Position numbers and translations under genes: made by a program. 64,000 nt of DNA from Anaerostipes sp. MSJ-23 (GTDB lineage Bacteria; Bacillota; Clostridia; Lachnospirales; Lachnospiraceae): assembly GCF_018918155.1 (NCBI RefSeq), contig NZ_JAHLPY010000001.1:1-64000 (forward strand), given 5' to 3'. This document shows positions 38,019 to 46,200 of the stretch, in pieces (within the stretch, counting starts at the first letter, position 1; each line of letters starts with the position of its first letter). The notes under the pieces are model-generated. The model had not been told where the DNA came from and searched no databases. It saw only the letters and a list, made by a program, of their open reading frames with translations.

Positions 38019-40298
38019 TTAACCTCTATAATAATTAATCAGACATCCTTTCAGGATAATCTCTCTCTCATCATCGGTGAGTTCACCGAGTTTTAATGTA
38101 ATTTCTTTCATTCCCTTGTTTACAACATAAGCTGGAATTTCAGAAAGTTTATCTTCAATAGCCTTTTTTATCTGTGGCACAAAGATATAATCTTTATTTT
38201 CAAACGGAAGTTCTCCTTTATCGATGATAAATGGAACCATTCCCCAGTTAATCAGATTCGAACGATATCTCTTTGTTGCATATTCGTTTGCAATATTAGC
38301 CCATCCGCCTAATACTTTCTGACAAGATGCAGCCTGTTCACGTGCAGAACCATCTCCAGGTTTTACTGCAAAAATTGTACTTCCAATTCCAAGATTATCG
38401 TTTGCTACACCTGGATACTTCTTCTGTACTTCCTCCAGAATTTCTTTTACTTCTGGGAATGCTTCCTGTGGTTCTTCTCCTGATTCAATCGCTCTCTGCG
38501 CTTTCTGCACTTCTTTTGCAAGACCCACATAAGCAGGATCCTTTCTTGACAATGCAAATTCTGCAAGTCCTAACGGATTAGAACGATAAGAAGATGTCTC
38601 TCCAGAAGGAATCAATTCATCCGTTGTTGTTACCGGATCATGAATTTCTGATACAACCTTTAAAAGCATATTTTCTGGAAGTGCTGACATTTCCGGCCAG
38701 TCTTTGATGTTTGGTCCAAACTGAATTTCTACAGATGGATCTGCAATTCCTTTGCTGTCAAAGACACGATTTTCATAAATTCCTTTATCAAAATGATATT
38801 TTGGAATGAAGTCACTGGCTTCCACATCCGTTGCTGGTGTTAAATATCCTTTATTCGCAGCAGTTGCCGCAATAGAACGCGCGTCCATCAAAGCGACAGA
38901 AGCAATCTGTCCACTCTGAAGTTTTGATCCTTCACGGTTCGGGAAGTTTCTTGTCGAATGGCGAATACTAAAGGCATTATTTGCCGGTGTATCTCCTGCA
39001 CCAAAGCAAGGTCCGCAAAATGCAGTTTTAACGATTGCACCTGTCTGCATCAGATCTGCAACTGCTCCATTCTTCACAAGTTCCATAAAAATTGGTGTAC
39101 TTGCCGGGTAAACACTTAACGTAAATTCATCAGAACCAATACTTGTTCCTTTCAGAATATTTGCTGCGGCGCAGATATTTTCATATCCACCTCCTGCACA
39201 TCCTGCGATGATTCCCTGATCAACATAAAGTCTTCCATCTCGGATCTTATCCTGCAGAGAATATTCTACCGCACCATCAAGACTTACCTGTGCACATTTT
39301 TCTACATCTGCAAGAATATCAGAAAGATTTGCATTTACTTCTTCAATTGTATACGTATTACTTGGATGGAATGGCATTGCAATCATTGGTTTTACCTTAT
39401 CAAGATCGACTTCCACGATTCCATCATAGTATGTAACAGCTCCAGGATTTAATTCCTTATAATCCTGCTTTCTTCCATGAATTTCATAAAATTCCTTGAT
39501 CGTATCATCCGTTCTCCAGATAGATGACAAACAGGTCGTCTCTGTCGTCATAACATCCACACCGATTCTAAAATCTGCGCTTAAAGAAGAGACACCAGGT
39601 CCTACAAATTCCATTACTTTATTATTAACATAGCCTTTTTCAAAAACTGCTCCGATAATTGCCAACGCAACATCCTGAGGCCCAACACCTTTTACCGGTT
39701 TTCCTTTCAGATAGATTCCAATCACTCCAGGCATATTAATATCATAAGTACGATTTAATAACTGTTTTACAAGTTCCGGTCCACCTTCACCCATTGCCAT
39801 TGTTCCTAATGCTCCATAACGAGTATGGCTATCTGATCCAAGGATCATTTTTCCTCCGCCTGCAAGCATTTCCCTTGCAAACTGATGAATAACCGCCTGA
39901 TGAGGTGGCACATACATTCCGCCATATCTCTTTGCAGCAGTCAGTCCAAACATATGATCATCTTCATTAATTGTACCGCCAACTGCACAAAGACTGTTAT
40001 GACAGTTTGTTAATACATATGGCACAGGGAATTTTTCAATTCCTGAAGCTCTGGCCGTTTGGATAATTCCTACAAAAGTGATGTCATGAGAAGTCAGTTT
40101 ATCAAACTTAATCTGAAGCTTCTGCATGTTCCCGGATATATTATGTTCTTTTAAGATACCATAAGCAATCGTATTTTTAGCTGCCTCTTCTTTCGACGGA
40201 ACAGATCCTGTTAGTTGTTTTAATTTTTCTTTTTCTGATTCTTTTACCAGAGTTGTTCCATTTACAAGATATGCGCCTTCTGAAAACAAATGAATCAT
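38019..40298 (-). CDS. aconitase-family hydratase (YbhJ-like)
   Basis: A 759-residue member of the aconitase superfamily. The three 4Fe-4S cysteines are Cys367 ([12 protein letters not shown]) and Cys428/Cys431 ([10 protein letters not shown]), the classical spacing. The C-terminal swivel domain is present ([16 protein letters not shown]). Two active-site blocks differ from true aconitase, for example AGGG in place of NSS after the first cysteine. E. coli YbhJ is a comparable homologue of unknown substrate. GGAGG precedes the ATG at 40298; the frame runs to 40322. It heads the operon with nhaC. Confidence 0.85.
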   Translation of the reverse strand: MIHLFSEGAYLVNGTTLVKESEKEKLKQLTGSVPSKEEAAKNTIAYGILKEHNISGNMQKLQIKFDKLTSHDITFVGIIQTARASGIEKFPVPYVLTNCHNSLCAVGGTINEDDHMFGLTAAKRYGGMYVPPHQAVIHQFAREMLAGGGKMILGSDSHTRYGALGTMAMGEGGPELVKQLLNRTYDINMPGVIGIYLKGKPVKGVGPQDVALAIIGAVFEKGYVNNKVMEFVGPGVSSLSADFRIGVDVMTTETTCLSSIWRTDDTIKEFYEIHGRKQDYKELNPGAVTYYDGIVEVDLDKVKPMIAMPFHPSNTYTIEEVNANLSDILADVEKCAQVSLDGAVEYSLQDKIRDGRLYVDQGIIAGCAGGGYENICAAANILKGTSIGSDEFTLSVYPASTPIFMELVKNGAVADLMQTGAIVKTAFCGPCFGAGDTPANNAFSIRHSTRNFPNREGSKLQSGQIASVALMDARSIAATAANKGYLTPATDVEASDFIPKYHFDKGIYENRVFDSKGIADPSVEIQFGPNIKDWPEMSALPENMLLKVVSEIHDPVTTTDELIPSGETSSYRSNPLGLAEFALSRKDPAYVGLAKEVQKAQRAIESGEEPQEAFPEVKEILEEVQKKYPGVANDNLGIGSTIFAVKPGDGSAREQAASCQKVLGGWANIANEYATKRYRSNLINWGMVPFIIDKGELPFENKDYIFVPQIKKAIEDKLSEIPAYVVNKGMKEITLKLGELTDDEREIILKGCLINYYRG

Positions 40299-40333
40299 GT
40301 CTTTTCTCCTCCTGCAATACATTTTTTCTAGTA

Positions 40334-40362
40334 ATTATACCATAATCCGTCATACAATGGAA
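40334..40362 (-). promoter_or_regulatory. promoter of the hydratase-nhaC operon
   Basis: Minus-strand TATAAT (40334-40339) with an extended TG motif; a weak TTCCAT -35 lies 17 bases upstream (40357-40362). It sits directly after the terminator of the MraY-type gene. Confidence 0.6.
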
Positions 40363-40368
40363 GAAAAA

Positions 40369-40425
40369 AAGACCGGGGAGCCATTCTGAATTAGAATATT
40401 AGGATAGTTTCCCCGCGAATTTTTT
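40369..40425 (-). terminator. terminator of the MraY-type gene
   Basis: On the minus strand CGGGGA and TCCCCG form the base of a branched hairpin that contains an inner ATTCT/AGAAT stem. GTCTTTTTTTC follows. Confidence 0.75.
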
Positions 40426-40434
40426 ATATATTTT

Positions 40435-41403
40435 TTAAATCAAAATCAAATAAATTGTCGCGATTGATATGACAATCTGAATAATGGCAAAACGAAAAAC
40501 TGTCTGTGTGTTTGACCATTTAAATTTTTCATTTTTACGGACATGATCGTGAAGCGGCATTGTAGTATTTTTGAAAATATGTATTTTCAGGAATCGAAGC
40601 AGAGAAACTTTTACAAGTCCAAGTCCTCCATCCACGATTAAAACAGCTGCTACTAGTAAAAATAAGAATGGACTTCCTGTTTTTAACACTGCAATACTAA
40701 TAAAAATTCCCATAGCACGAGATCCTGCATCTCCCATCATTAACTTACTTGGTGCTGCATTATACCAAAGATATCCAAGAATACATACAACAAATAATAA
40801 AATGATATAAGCAAAATCCATATCCGCCTTCTTTAGCTGATCGATGACATAGATTGTAACTAAAGTAATAATTGTCAAAGTACCAGAAAGACCATCGACT
40901 CCATCGGAACAGTTTGTTACATTAATCGCTGCCCATACAAGAATGATCGTCAAAATAAAGAATAATACTTTTGGAATTTCAAAGTGAACCCCGATCGTTG
41001 CAAGACTAACCTTGGTTGAATTGAAATGTATAAAGTTCAGTGCAACAACAGCTGCTACAAGGAAATCAAGAATTCCCTTTTTATATTCTCCCCAAGGTTC
41101 ATCTGCTGCATCATCCATATATCCCGTAATCATTTCAATAAATACAAGAACCAAATAGATAAATATCTCCAGAGACATCTGTCCAAAAATCAATGCTGCA
41201 ACAGTAAAAGAAGCAATGAAAATAATTCCAGCTCCTCTTGGTTTCCCTGCAGATAGTTTTCCATCATGGGCAAATGCACGCCCCATATCTCTTGGAAGAA
41301 ACTGGTTCAGTCCGGATGTCAGCGTACATGTAAGTGCAAATGCAACAATGACACCAAGAAATGCCATAACCGGAAACGTTTCTCCCGTGATTAAATAAAT
41401 CAT
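40435..41403 (-). CDS. MraY/WecA-type phospho-sugar transferase
   Basis: A 322-residue polytopic membrane enzyme of glycosyltransferase family 4, with about ten helices. Catalytic Asp pair is in ITGYMDDAADE, the NxxNxxDGxDGL motif reads VTNCSDGVDGLSG, and the C-terminal loop has MPLHDHVRK. MraY makes lipid I from UDP-MurNAc-pentapeptide and undecaprenyl phosphate. The N-terminal motif is SAGKPRGAGIIF instead of the textbook GTPTMGG, so it is a divergent MraY or a relative. It is not beside other mur or fts genes. AGGAGG precedes the ATG. Confidence 0.8.
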   Translation of the reverse strand: MIYLITGETFPVMAFLGVIVAFALTCTLTSGLNQFLPRDMGRAFAHDGKLSAGKPRGAGIIFIASFTVAALIFGQMSLEIFIYLVLVFIEMITGYMDDAADEPWGEYKKGILDFLVAAVVALNFIHFNSTKVSLATIGVHFEIPKVLFFILTIILVWAAINVTNCSDGVDGLSGTLTIITLVTIYVIDQLKKADMDFAYIILLFVVCILGYLWYNAAPSKLMMGDAGSRAMGIFISIAVLKTGSPFLFLLVAAVLIVDGGLGLVKVSLLRFLKIHIFKNTTMPLHDHVRKNEKFKWSNTQTVFRFAIIQIVISIATIYLILI

Positions 41404-41484
41404 TGGTAATCCTCCTAATTTTTCTTTTGATTTTATCCTTTCCCTTTAAGAATCCAGCTTTTTTCTGAAATTCTGCCGGTATCT

Positions 41485-41512
41485 AGTATAACACTCAAAA
41501 AAAATAATTCAA
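41485..41512 (-). promoter_or_regulatory. possible promoter of the MraY-type gene
   Basis: Minus-strand TTGAAT (41507-41512) and TATACT (41485-41490) are 16 bases apart, directly after the thiE stop codon. Confidence 0.5.
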
Positions 41513-41513
41513 C

Positions 41514-42155
41514 TTATTTTTCTTTGATTTTAGAAACTTTTGCAAAAAGTTCTCTTGCTGCTTCTTTAATATCTTTTGCTGCAAAAATAGCAGATACAAC
41601 AGCAATCCCGTCAACTCCTGTATTTTCTAGCATCGAAAGATTATCTTTATGGATCCCACCAATCGCAACAACCGGTATCGATACACTCTCACAAATTTTT
41701 TTCATTTCTTCCATGGAAACAACCGATGCATCACTTTTGGTTGCTGTTTGACAAACAGCTCCAACTCCAAGATAATCTGCACCACCTTTTTGTGCTTTCA
41801 ATGCCTCCTCCACATTATGAGCAGAAACCCCGATGATTTTATCTTCTCCAAGAATTTTTCGAACTTCTTCTACCGGCATATCATCCTGCCCAACATGGAC
41901 TCCATCTGCTCCAGATTTCTGTGCGATTTCAATATTATCATTGATTACAAACGGAACCTTATACTTTTCTGCCAACTGTTTCATTTCTTTAGCTTCTTGT
42001 AAAAACGCCTCTTTTGACAATTTTTTTTCTCGAAGCTGCAAAAAAGTAATTCCTCCCTCCAATGCTTCTTTTACTTGTTCCATCAGACTTTTCTCTCCTG
42101 TCCACGCTCTATCTGTTACCGCGTAAACAGTCATTTGTTCAGATTTTACTTTCAA
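41514..42155 (-). CDS. thiE: thiamine-phosphate synthase
   Basis: A 213-residue TIM-barrel enzyme that joins HMP-pyrophosphate and thiazole phosphate. ITFLQLREKKLSKEAFLQEA, FVINDNIEIAQKSGADGVHVGQDDM and the phosphate-binding VAIGGIHKDN (about residue 170) are diagnostic. It overlaps the end of thiM by 17 bases. With ThiM it forms a thiazole-salvage pair; thiD is not visible. Confidence 0.95.
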   Translation of the reverse strand: MKVKSEQMTVYAVTDRAWTGEKSLMEQVKEALEGGITFLQLREKKLSKEAFLQEAKEMKQLAEKYKVPFVINDNIEIAQKSGADGVHVGQDDMPVEEVRKILGEDKIIGVSAHNVEEALKAQKGGADYLGVGAVCQTATKSDASVVSMEEMKKICESVSIPVVAIGGIHKDNLSMLENTGVDGIAVVSAIFAAKDIKEAARELFAKVSKIKEK

Positions 42156-42969
42156 TGTTTAACTTCCTTTCTATTTCTTCTATTGTAAGTGTACTCATTG
42201 CATCCATCAGATGCATCCGGAAAGATCCCGTTCCACTGCATTTTTGTTGTGCGATTTCTCCGCAAATTCCCATGGAGATCACTGCCAAAGAAGCTGCTTC
42301 CCATAAATTTTCCTGATTTGAGGCAACAAAGGATGCGATCACTCCATCCAGCATACAACCAGATCCTGTGATTCTTGCCATCATTGGGCTTCCATTATAA
42401 ATAATACATGCTCTATCTTCATAAGCCACAAGATCAATCTCTCCTGTAATCACAATGACACATTTTGCTTTTTTTGCAGCACTTTTTGCCAATTCAATCA
42501 TCTCTTGTAAATTTTCTCTCGTTACACAGTCAGAAGATGCCGCATCTACTCCCATTTCCGCTGCATTCCCCTGAAAAATAGCCTTAATTTCTGAAAGATT
42601 CCCGCGAATCACAGAAAAATCAATTTCTTCAAACAGTTTTTTTACTGCTTCTTTTCGAAAGGAAGATGCTCCAACTCCTACTGGATCTAAAATCACCGGA
42701 TGTCCCAGTTCATTTGCTTTTTTTCCCGCAAGAAGCATTGCCTCTAGCTTTCGTTCATTTAAAGTTCCCATATTCAAAACAAGATCTGTTGTCAGCGCTG
42801 TAATTTCCTGTACTTCCTTTGGATCATCTGCCATAATCGGAGATGCACCACAGGCAAGAATGATATTTGCTACATCATTAACCGTCACATAATTGGTCAT
42901 ACAATGAACCATTCCAGGATGTTTTTCTTTTTTTTGAAAAATCTTTCGATACTCCGGATTTTTCATCAT
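42139..42969 (-). CDS. thiM: hydroxyethylthiazole kinase
   Basis: A 276-residue ribokinase-fold enzyme that phosphorylates the thiazole alcohol in thiamine salvage. HCMTNYVTVNDVANIILACG (N-terminal), VILDPVGVGASSFRKE and ITGSGCMLDGVIASF (catalytic and anion hole, about residue 205-220) are conserved. The frame extends to 43050. Three ATGs in a row (42972, 42969, 42966) follow AAGGAG; the middle one is best spaced. No TPP riboswitch is seen upstream, but a palindrome abuts the -10 box. Confidence 0.94.
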   Translation of the reverse strand: MMKNPEYRKIFQKKEKHPGMVHCMTNYVTVNDVANIILACGASPIMADDPKEVQEITALTTDLVLNMGTLNERKLEAMLLAGKKANELGHPVILDPVGVGASSFRKEAVKKLFEEIDFSVIRGNLSEIKAIFQGNAAEMGVDAASSDCVTRENLQEMIELAKSAAKKAKCVIVITGEIDLVAYEDRACIIYNGSPMMARITGSGCMLDGVIASFVASNQENLWEAASLAVISMGICGEIAQQKCSGTGSFRMHLMDAMSTLTIEEIERKLNIESKI

Positions 42970-43000
42970 CATTATCTCCTTTTTCTTTTTGTATCTTTGC

Positions 43001-43030
43001 ATTATACCACAAATCTTTCGATCTTTGTGG
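43001..43030 (-). promoter_or_regulatory. thiM promoter -10 with adjoining palindrome
   Basis: TATAAT (43001-43006, minus) is preceded directly by CCACAAA...TTTGTGG (43007-43030), with exact seven-base arms around ten bases. No good -35 box is seen. The palindrome fills the spacer, as an operator or activator site would. Confidence 0.5.
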
Positions 43031-43104
43031 AATCTTTGCAATTGTTTCACATCTTATGACTTTTCGAATAGTATAAACTGTAATCAAATCTAGGAGGATT
43101 TAAC

Positions 43105-43329
43105 ATGAGTGATTTAGCTGCAACTGGCTGCGGAAATTCCTGCAATTCAGGATGTGGAGGAAATGGATGCCTTCTTCTTCTAATCTTACTTTGCTGCTGC
43201 AACGGCTGTGGAGACGGATTTGGATTTGGAGGAGATAACGGATGTGATAATATCATCTGGATCATTATTCTTCTATGCTGCTGTGGAAATGGATTCGGTA
43301 ATAATGGCGGATGTGGATGCGGATGCTAG
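43105..43329 (+). CDS. small Cys/Gly-rich hydrophobic protein
   Basis: A 74-residue protein with 17 cysteines and many glycines. Two hydrophobic leucine/isoleucine blocks (GCLLLLILLCCC near 21-32 and IIWIIILLCCC near 50-60) alternate with Cys-Gly-Asn stretches, and the end reads GGCGCGC. AGGAGG is eight bases before the ATG, and a perfect terminator follows 25 bases after the stop, so it is a real gene. Similar Firmicute proteins are sometimes annotated by name as chorion-class high-cysteine proteins, without known function. A metal-binding or spore-surface role is a guess. Confidence 0.8.
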   Translation: MSDLAATGCGNSCNSGCGGNGCLLLLILLCCCNGCGDGFGFGGDNGCDNIIWIIILLCCCGNGFGNNGGCGCGC

Positions 43330-43353
43330 AATCCTTTTTCTAAAATTAATGCA

Positions 43354-43377
43354 AACCGGGGCAATTGCCCCGGTTTC
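43354..43377. terminator. perfect bidirectional terminator
   Basis: AAACCGGGGC and GCCCCGGTTT are exact complements around AATT. It lies between the Cys/Gly-rich gene and the convergent 64-codon gene, directly abutting the latter's stop codon. Confidence 0.9.
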
Positions 43378-43572
43378 TTATTTTGTACAAAGCAAACATA
43401 AGATAATGATCCAAAAGAAATTTTGATTTCCTTTTTTTTGCATTCCCTGACTTTTGTATGATTTTGATTTTTCTTCTCTTTTTTCTGTTTTCTTTTGTTT
43501 TTCCTTTTCTTTGAGACATTCACTGTCTACTTCGTAAACTGTATTTTCTTCTTCTACAAAAATTTCACTCAT
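43378..43572 (-). CDS. small hypothetical protein with C-terminal membrane segment
   Basis: A 64-residue protein. Acidic N-terminus (SEIFVEEENTVYEVDSECLK), then a highly charged Lys/Glu helix (about 22-45), then a hydrophobic tail FFWIIILCLLCTK. AGGTGGAG precedes the ATG by about eight bases. The tail resembles the IIWIIILLCC blocks of the convergent Cys/Gly-rich protein, which suggests the two are related in origin or role. I recognise no family. Confidence 0.6.
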   Translation of the reverse strand: MSEIFVEEENTVYEVDSECLKEKEKQKKTEKREEKSKSYKSQGMQKKGNQNFFWIIILCLLCTK

Positions 43573-43602
43573 AATTTACTCCACCTCTTAATACTATAGG
43601 AT

Positions 43603-44130
43603 ATGAGAAGAAACATGAAGGTTGTGACGAAATTGGAACAAAAAAAGGAAAATTGGGATCATTTTTTTCGAGATGATTCTTCAAATATGCTGGAAGATGC
43701 CCTTCCTTATTTACCTGCATCACTAAAAAAAACGGCCGCTGTTTATATTAAATTTACAGAACTTATAAAAATCATGCAACAATTTGATCAACAGGAAACT
43801 CTGTCCGCTTGTGGCCTTGATGAAGATCATGCCTCTCTTGAACTTCTTTTAAACGCCATGAAACTTCGTGCGCCAAAAGAAACCGCTGCCCAAATCAATC
43901 AGCTTCTTCAAATGATGCAAATGATGCGTTTTTACCAAACATATCAGTCTTTGATTCAATCAAACCCTTCTCTTGCCTCTTCTGTTTCTAAAGCAACAGA
44001 AAATAATGATATGCTTACAAAACTTATGCCTCTTTTGATGCAACAAAATAAAAATCCAAAAACATCTTCTGTATCAGACACGCCAAATCATGATTTTTTA
44101 AATCAGCTAAATCAGATCTTAAATAAATAA
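43603..44130 (+). CDS. hypothetical protein, Gln/Met-rich
   Basis: A 175-residue soluble, mostly helical protein without signal or membrane segment. The N-terminal half is charged (LEQKKENWDHFFRDD), the middle contains INQLLQMMQMMRFYQTYQSL and the C-terminus is Asn/Gln/Ser-rich. No family recognised. Start could be 43603 or the ATG at 43615; neither has a strong binding site. It is divergent from the 64-residue gene with only 30 bases between and lies ten bases before the next small gene, with which it is likely co-transcribed. Confidence 0.6.
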   Translation: MRRNMKVVTKLEQKKENWDHFFRDDSSNMLEDALPYLPASLKKTAAVYIKFTELIKIMQQFDQQETLSACGLDEDHASLELLLNAMKLRAPKETAAQINQLLQMMQMMRFYQTYQSLIQSNPSLASSVSKATENNDMLTKLMPLLMQQNKNPKTSSVSDTPNHDFLNQLNQILNK

Positions 44131-44140
44131 AGGAGTCTCT

Positions 44141-44404
44141 ATGAATCAAAACTGGAAAAATCATCCTGCTTTAAAAACAATCGACCAAAAGAAGCTTGAA
44201 ATTATGGAACTACTTGTCTCACAATGCCAAGGAAAATCTTTGGAGAGTGTTCTTCCAGATCTAATGGCCACATCAAGCCGACTTTCTGAACTTGGTCTTT
44301 CCTTTACCAATACAGAAACTTCTATCATCATCGATGCTCTAAAAGAAGGAATGACGCCCGAAGAACAACAGCGGATTGATATGATTCGAAATCTGATCAT
44401 GTAA
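44141..44404 (+). CDS. small hypothetical protein
   Basis: An 87-residue helical, soluble protein (MNQNWKNHPALKTIDQKKLE ... IDALKEGMTPEEQQRIDMIR). AAGGAG precedes the ATG by eight bases and a strong terminator follows. It is paired with the 43603 gene. The shape resembles other short, conserved clostridial proteins of unknown role; no function assigned. Confidence 0.65.
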   Translation: MNQNWKNHPALKTIDQKKLEIMELLVSQCQGKSLESVLPDLMATSSRLSELGLSFTNTETSIIIDALKEGMTPEEQQRIDMIRNLIM

Positions 44405-44406
44405 AA

Positions 44407-44438
44407 AAGAAGGGAAATAAAATTTCCCTTCTTTTTTA
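44407..44438. terminator. bidirectional terminator
   Basis: AAGAAGGGAAA pairs with TTTCCCTTCTT around five bases and is flanked by A and T runs. It serves the small-protein pair and overlaps the 3' end of the convergent dehydrogenase gene. Confidence 0.85.
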
Positions 44439-45389
44439 AGAAAGCATTTTTTCTGCCTTATTCAAATATCCACGAATCACTTCACAAGAATGCATAAACT
44501 CTTCTTGTTCCCGTTCATCAAGTGAAATTTCTACAATTTCTTCTATTCCATTACGTCCAATGACCGTTGGAACACCTACTGCAACTTCTTTTTGTCCATA
44601 TTCCCCATTTAGGTGAACAGATAATGGCCAAATTTTCTTTTCATCATGAAAAATGCTATTGACAATTTCACTAAAAGCAATTCCAATCCCAAATTCTGTA
44701 CTTCCTTTTCCCTCAATAACCGTCATACCCGCATCTCTGACTGCCTGTTGTAATTCTTCCAACGTAAGTTCTTCGGAAAGTTTTGGCTGCTCTTTTTTCA
44801 GTTGATCAAGACTTTTTGCCCCAAAACGAACTTGAGAAAGCGGAACCATCTGGGAATCTCCATGCTCTCCCATACAAAATGCCTGAATAGAATTACGGCT
44901 ATAACCAGTTTTTTCTTCTAAGATACGTTTCATTCGAAGAGTATCAAGACTTGTTCCAGTACTGAAACAACGAAAACGATCCATTCCAAGTTCTTTTCTT
45001 AAACATTCTCCAACAACATCTGCCGGATTCGTAATACTAATTAAAATTCCATCAAAATGACTATTTTTAATCTTTGGAATAATGTCTTTCAGACGCTCCA
45101 TGGAATCCTCAAACATATCGAGTCTTGTTTCTCCTGGACGTCTGCTTCTTCCAATTGCATTTACAAGAATTTGCGTATCTTTAAGATCCTCATAATCTCC
45201 TGCACGAATTACTGTTTTTGTTGGAAGACAAGCCCCCATATCATTCAAATCAAGCGCCTGACTGGCTGCTTTTCCAGGATGGCTGTCAATCAATACAATT
45301 TCATCTGCCAGCCCACGGAACATAAGACTTGAAGCACAATGTGTTCCAACATGACCTGCTCCAAGAATCGTAATTTTACGTTTTTCCAT
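44436..45389 (-). CDS. lactate/malate dehydrogenase family protein
   Basis: A 317-residue NAD-dependent 2-hydroxyacid dehydrogenase. It has the Rossmann start ITILGAGHVGTHCAS, proton-relay His in GEHGDSQM and substrate Arg in PGETRLDM and LDTLRM. At the specificity position (residue 102 in LDH numbering, Arg83 here) the sequence GRSRRPGETR has Arg, where lactate dehydrogenases have Gln. Arg there is the mark of malate dehydrogenase. Activity on malate/oxaloacetate or another dicarboxylic or bulky acid is possible, so no gene symbol is given. It follows the thioesterase gene by 32 bases. Confidence 0.85.
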   Translation of the reverse strand: MEKRKITILGAGHVGTHCASSLMFRGLADEIVLIDSHPGKAASQALDLNDMGACLPTKTVIRAGDYEDLKDTQILVNAIGRSRRPGETRLDMFEDSMERLKDIIPKIKNSHFDGILISITNPADVVGECLRKELGMDRFRCFSTGTSLDTLRMKRILEEKTGYSRNSIQAFCMGEHGDSQMVPLSQVRFGAKSLDQLKKEQPKLSEELTLEELQQAVRDAGMTVIEGKGSTEFGIGIAFSEIVNSIFHDEKKIWPLSVHLNGEYGQKEVAVGVPTVIGRNGIEEIVEISLDEREQEEFMHSCEVIRGYLNKAEKMLS

Positions 45390-45421
45390 AAATATAAGTC
45401 CTTCCCTTTCTGTCTTTTGTG

Positions 45422-46126
45422 TTATGCTCGGAACTCGACAATCGCATATGGTTTTTGATCCTTATCACACAAAGCAACGACAATCCGTCCTTCCTCTTTT
45501 GCATATCTTGGATATAAAAGATCTCCTTCCAACGCCTGTTTTCGATACTCTACACGAATTCTTCGGATATTGCTTCCCTCTGGTAATTCGTTATAGGCCG
45601 CTTTGACATATCGACTGTTATTAACATGACGATTACTATCAATCCAACTTTTTCGAACAAGAATCGGCTCTCGTTCCTCCCATTCTGCTTTGATACGAAT
45701 CTTTTTGCTCTGTTTTTCCATTATAATCGGCGGTTCCGGTTTGTATCGGTCGATTTCTTCCTGTGTTGGCTTTACTGGAATTTGATGTTCCAGATCCATA
45801 TAGGCCCATATAGAATTCGCATAAGCAAGCATTTCTCCATCTTCTGTTTCCATCGTAAAATTTCTACTTCCATGAAATTTTTCAAAACCAGAAGCCCACG
45901 TACTAACTGCGATCTTTTCACATTCTGCCGGAAGGCGATTGATCACGATTTGCCAAGCACTTAAAAGCCAGGCACGTTTATGCTGGGCCAAATATGCCAC
46001 ACCCACACCAAGTTCCTCGGACTGGAAGACACTGCAATCTTGAAAATAATCAACAATACCTCCTGGCGCCAATTTTCCTGTCGGATCCGTCTCACTGTAT
46101 CTGATTCTGCTCTTAAATGTATACAT
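45422..46126 (-). CDS. acyl-ACP thioesterase
   Basis: A 234-residue double hot-dog protein of the FatA/FatB-like family (PF01643), which releases fatty acids from acyl carrier protein. N-terminal hot-dog: YTFKSRIRYSETDPTGKLAP and GIVDYFQDCSVFQSEELG. The catalytic Asn-His block is DSNRHVNNSRYVKAAY (about residue 160-175). In gut Firmicutes these often set medium-chain acid release. It precedes the Arg-type dehydrogenase gene and is separated from leuS by a terminator. Confidence 0.88.
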   Translation of the reverse strand: MYTFKSRIRYSETDPTGKLAPGGIVDYFQDCSVFQSEELGVGVAYLAQHKRAWLLSAWQIVINRLPAECEKIAVSTWASGFEKFHGSRNFTMETEDGEMLAYANSIWAYMDLEHQIPVKPTQEEIDRYKPEPPIIMEKQSKKIRIKAEWEEREPILVRKSWIDSNRHVNNSRYVKAAYNELPEGSNIRRIRVEYRKQALEGDLLYPRYAKEEGRIVVALCDKDQKPYAIVEFRA

Positions 46127-46150
46127 ACTTTTCCTTCCGATTTTCTTAAA

Positions 46151-46195
46151 AGAAAACAGTATAAACAGCGTATTTCACTGCCTATACTGTTTTGG
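46151..46195 (-). terminator. terminator after leuS
   Basis: AAACAGTATA (46154-46163) pairs with TATACTGTTT (46183-46193) around about 20 bases; on the minus strand TTTTCTTTTAAG follows. Confidence 0.7.
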
Positions 46196-46200
46196 TCTTT

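Noticed and set aside
42973-43104. Possible TPP riboswitch upstream of thiM
   Set aside because: The conserved CTGAGA and ACCTGATCTGG-type blocks are absent and the leader is only about 25 bases after the -10 box.
43326-43523. 65-codon minus-strand frame overlapping the small-gene terminator
   Set aside because: It lies across the perfect terminator and in a different frame from the better supported 43378-43572 gene with its own ribosome binding site.
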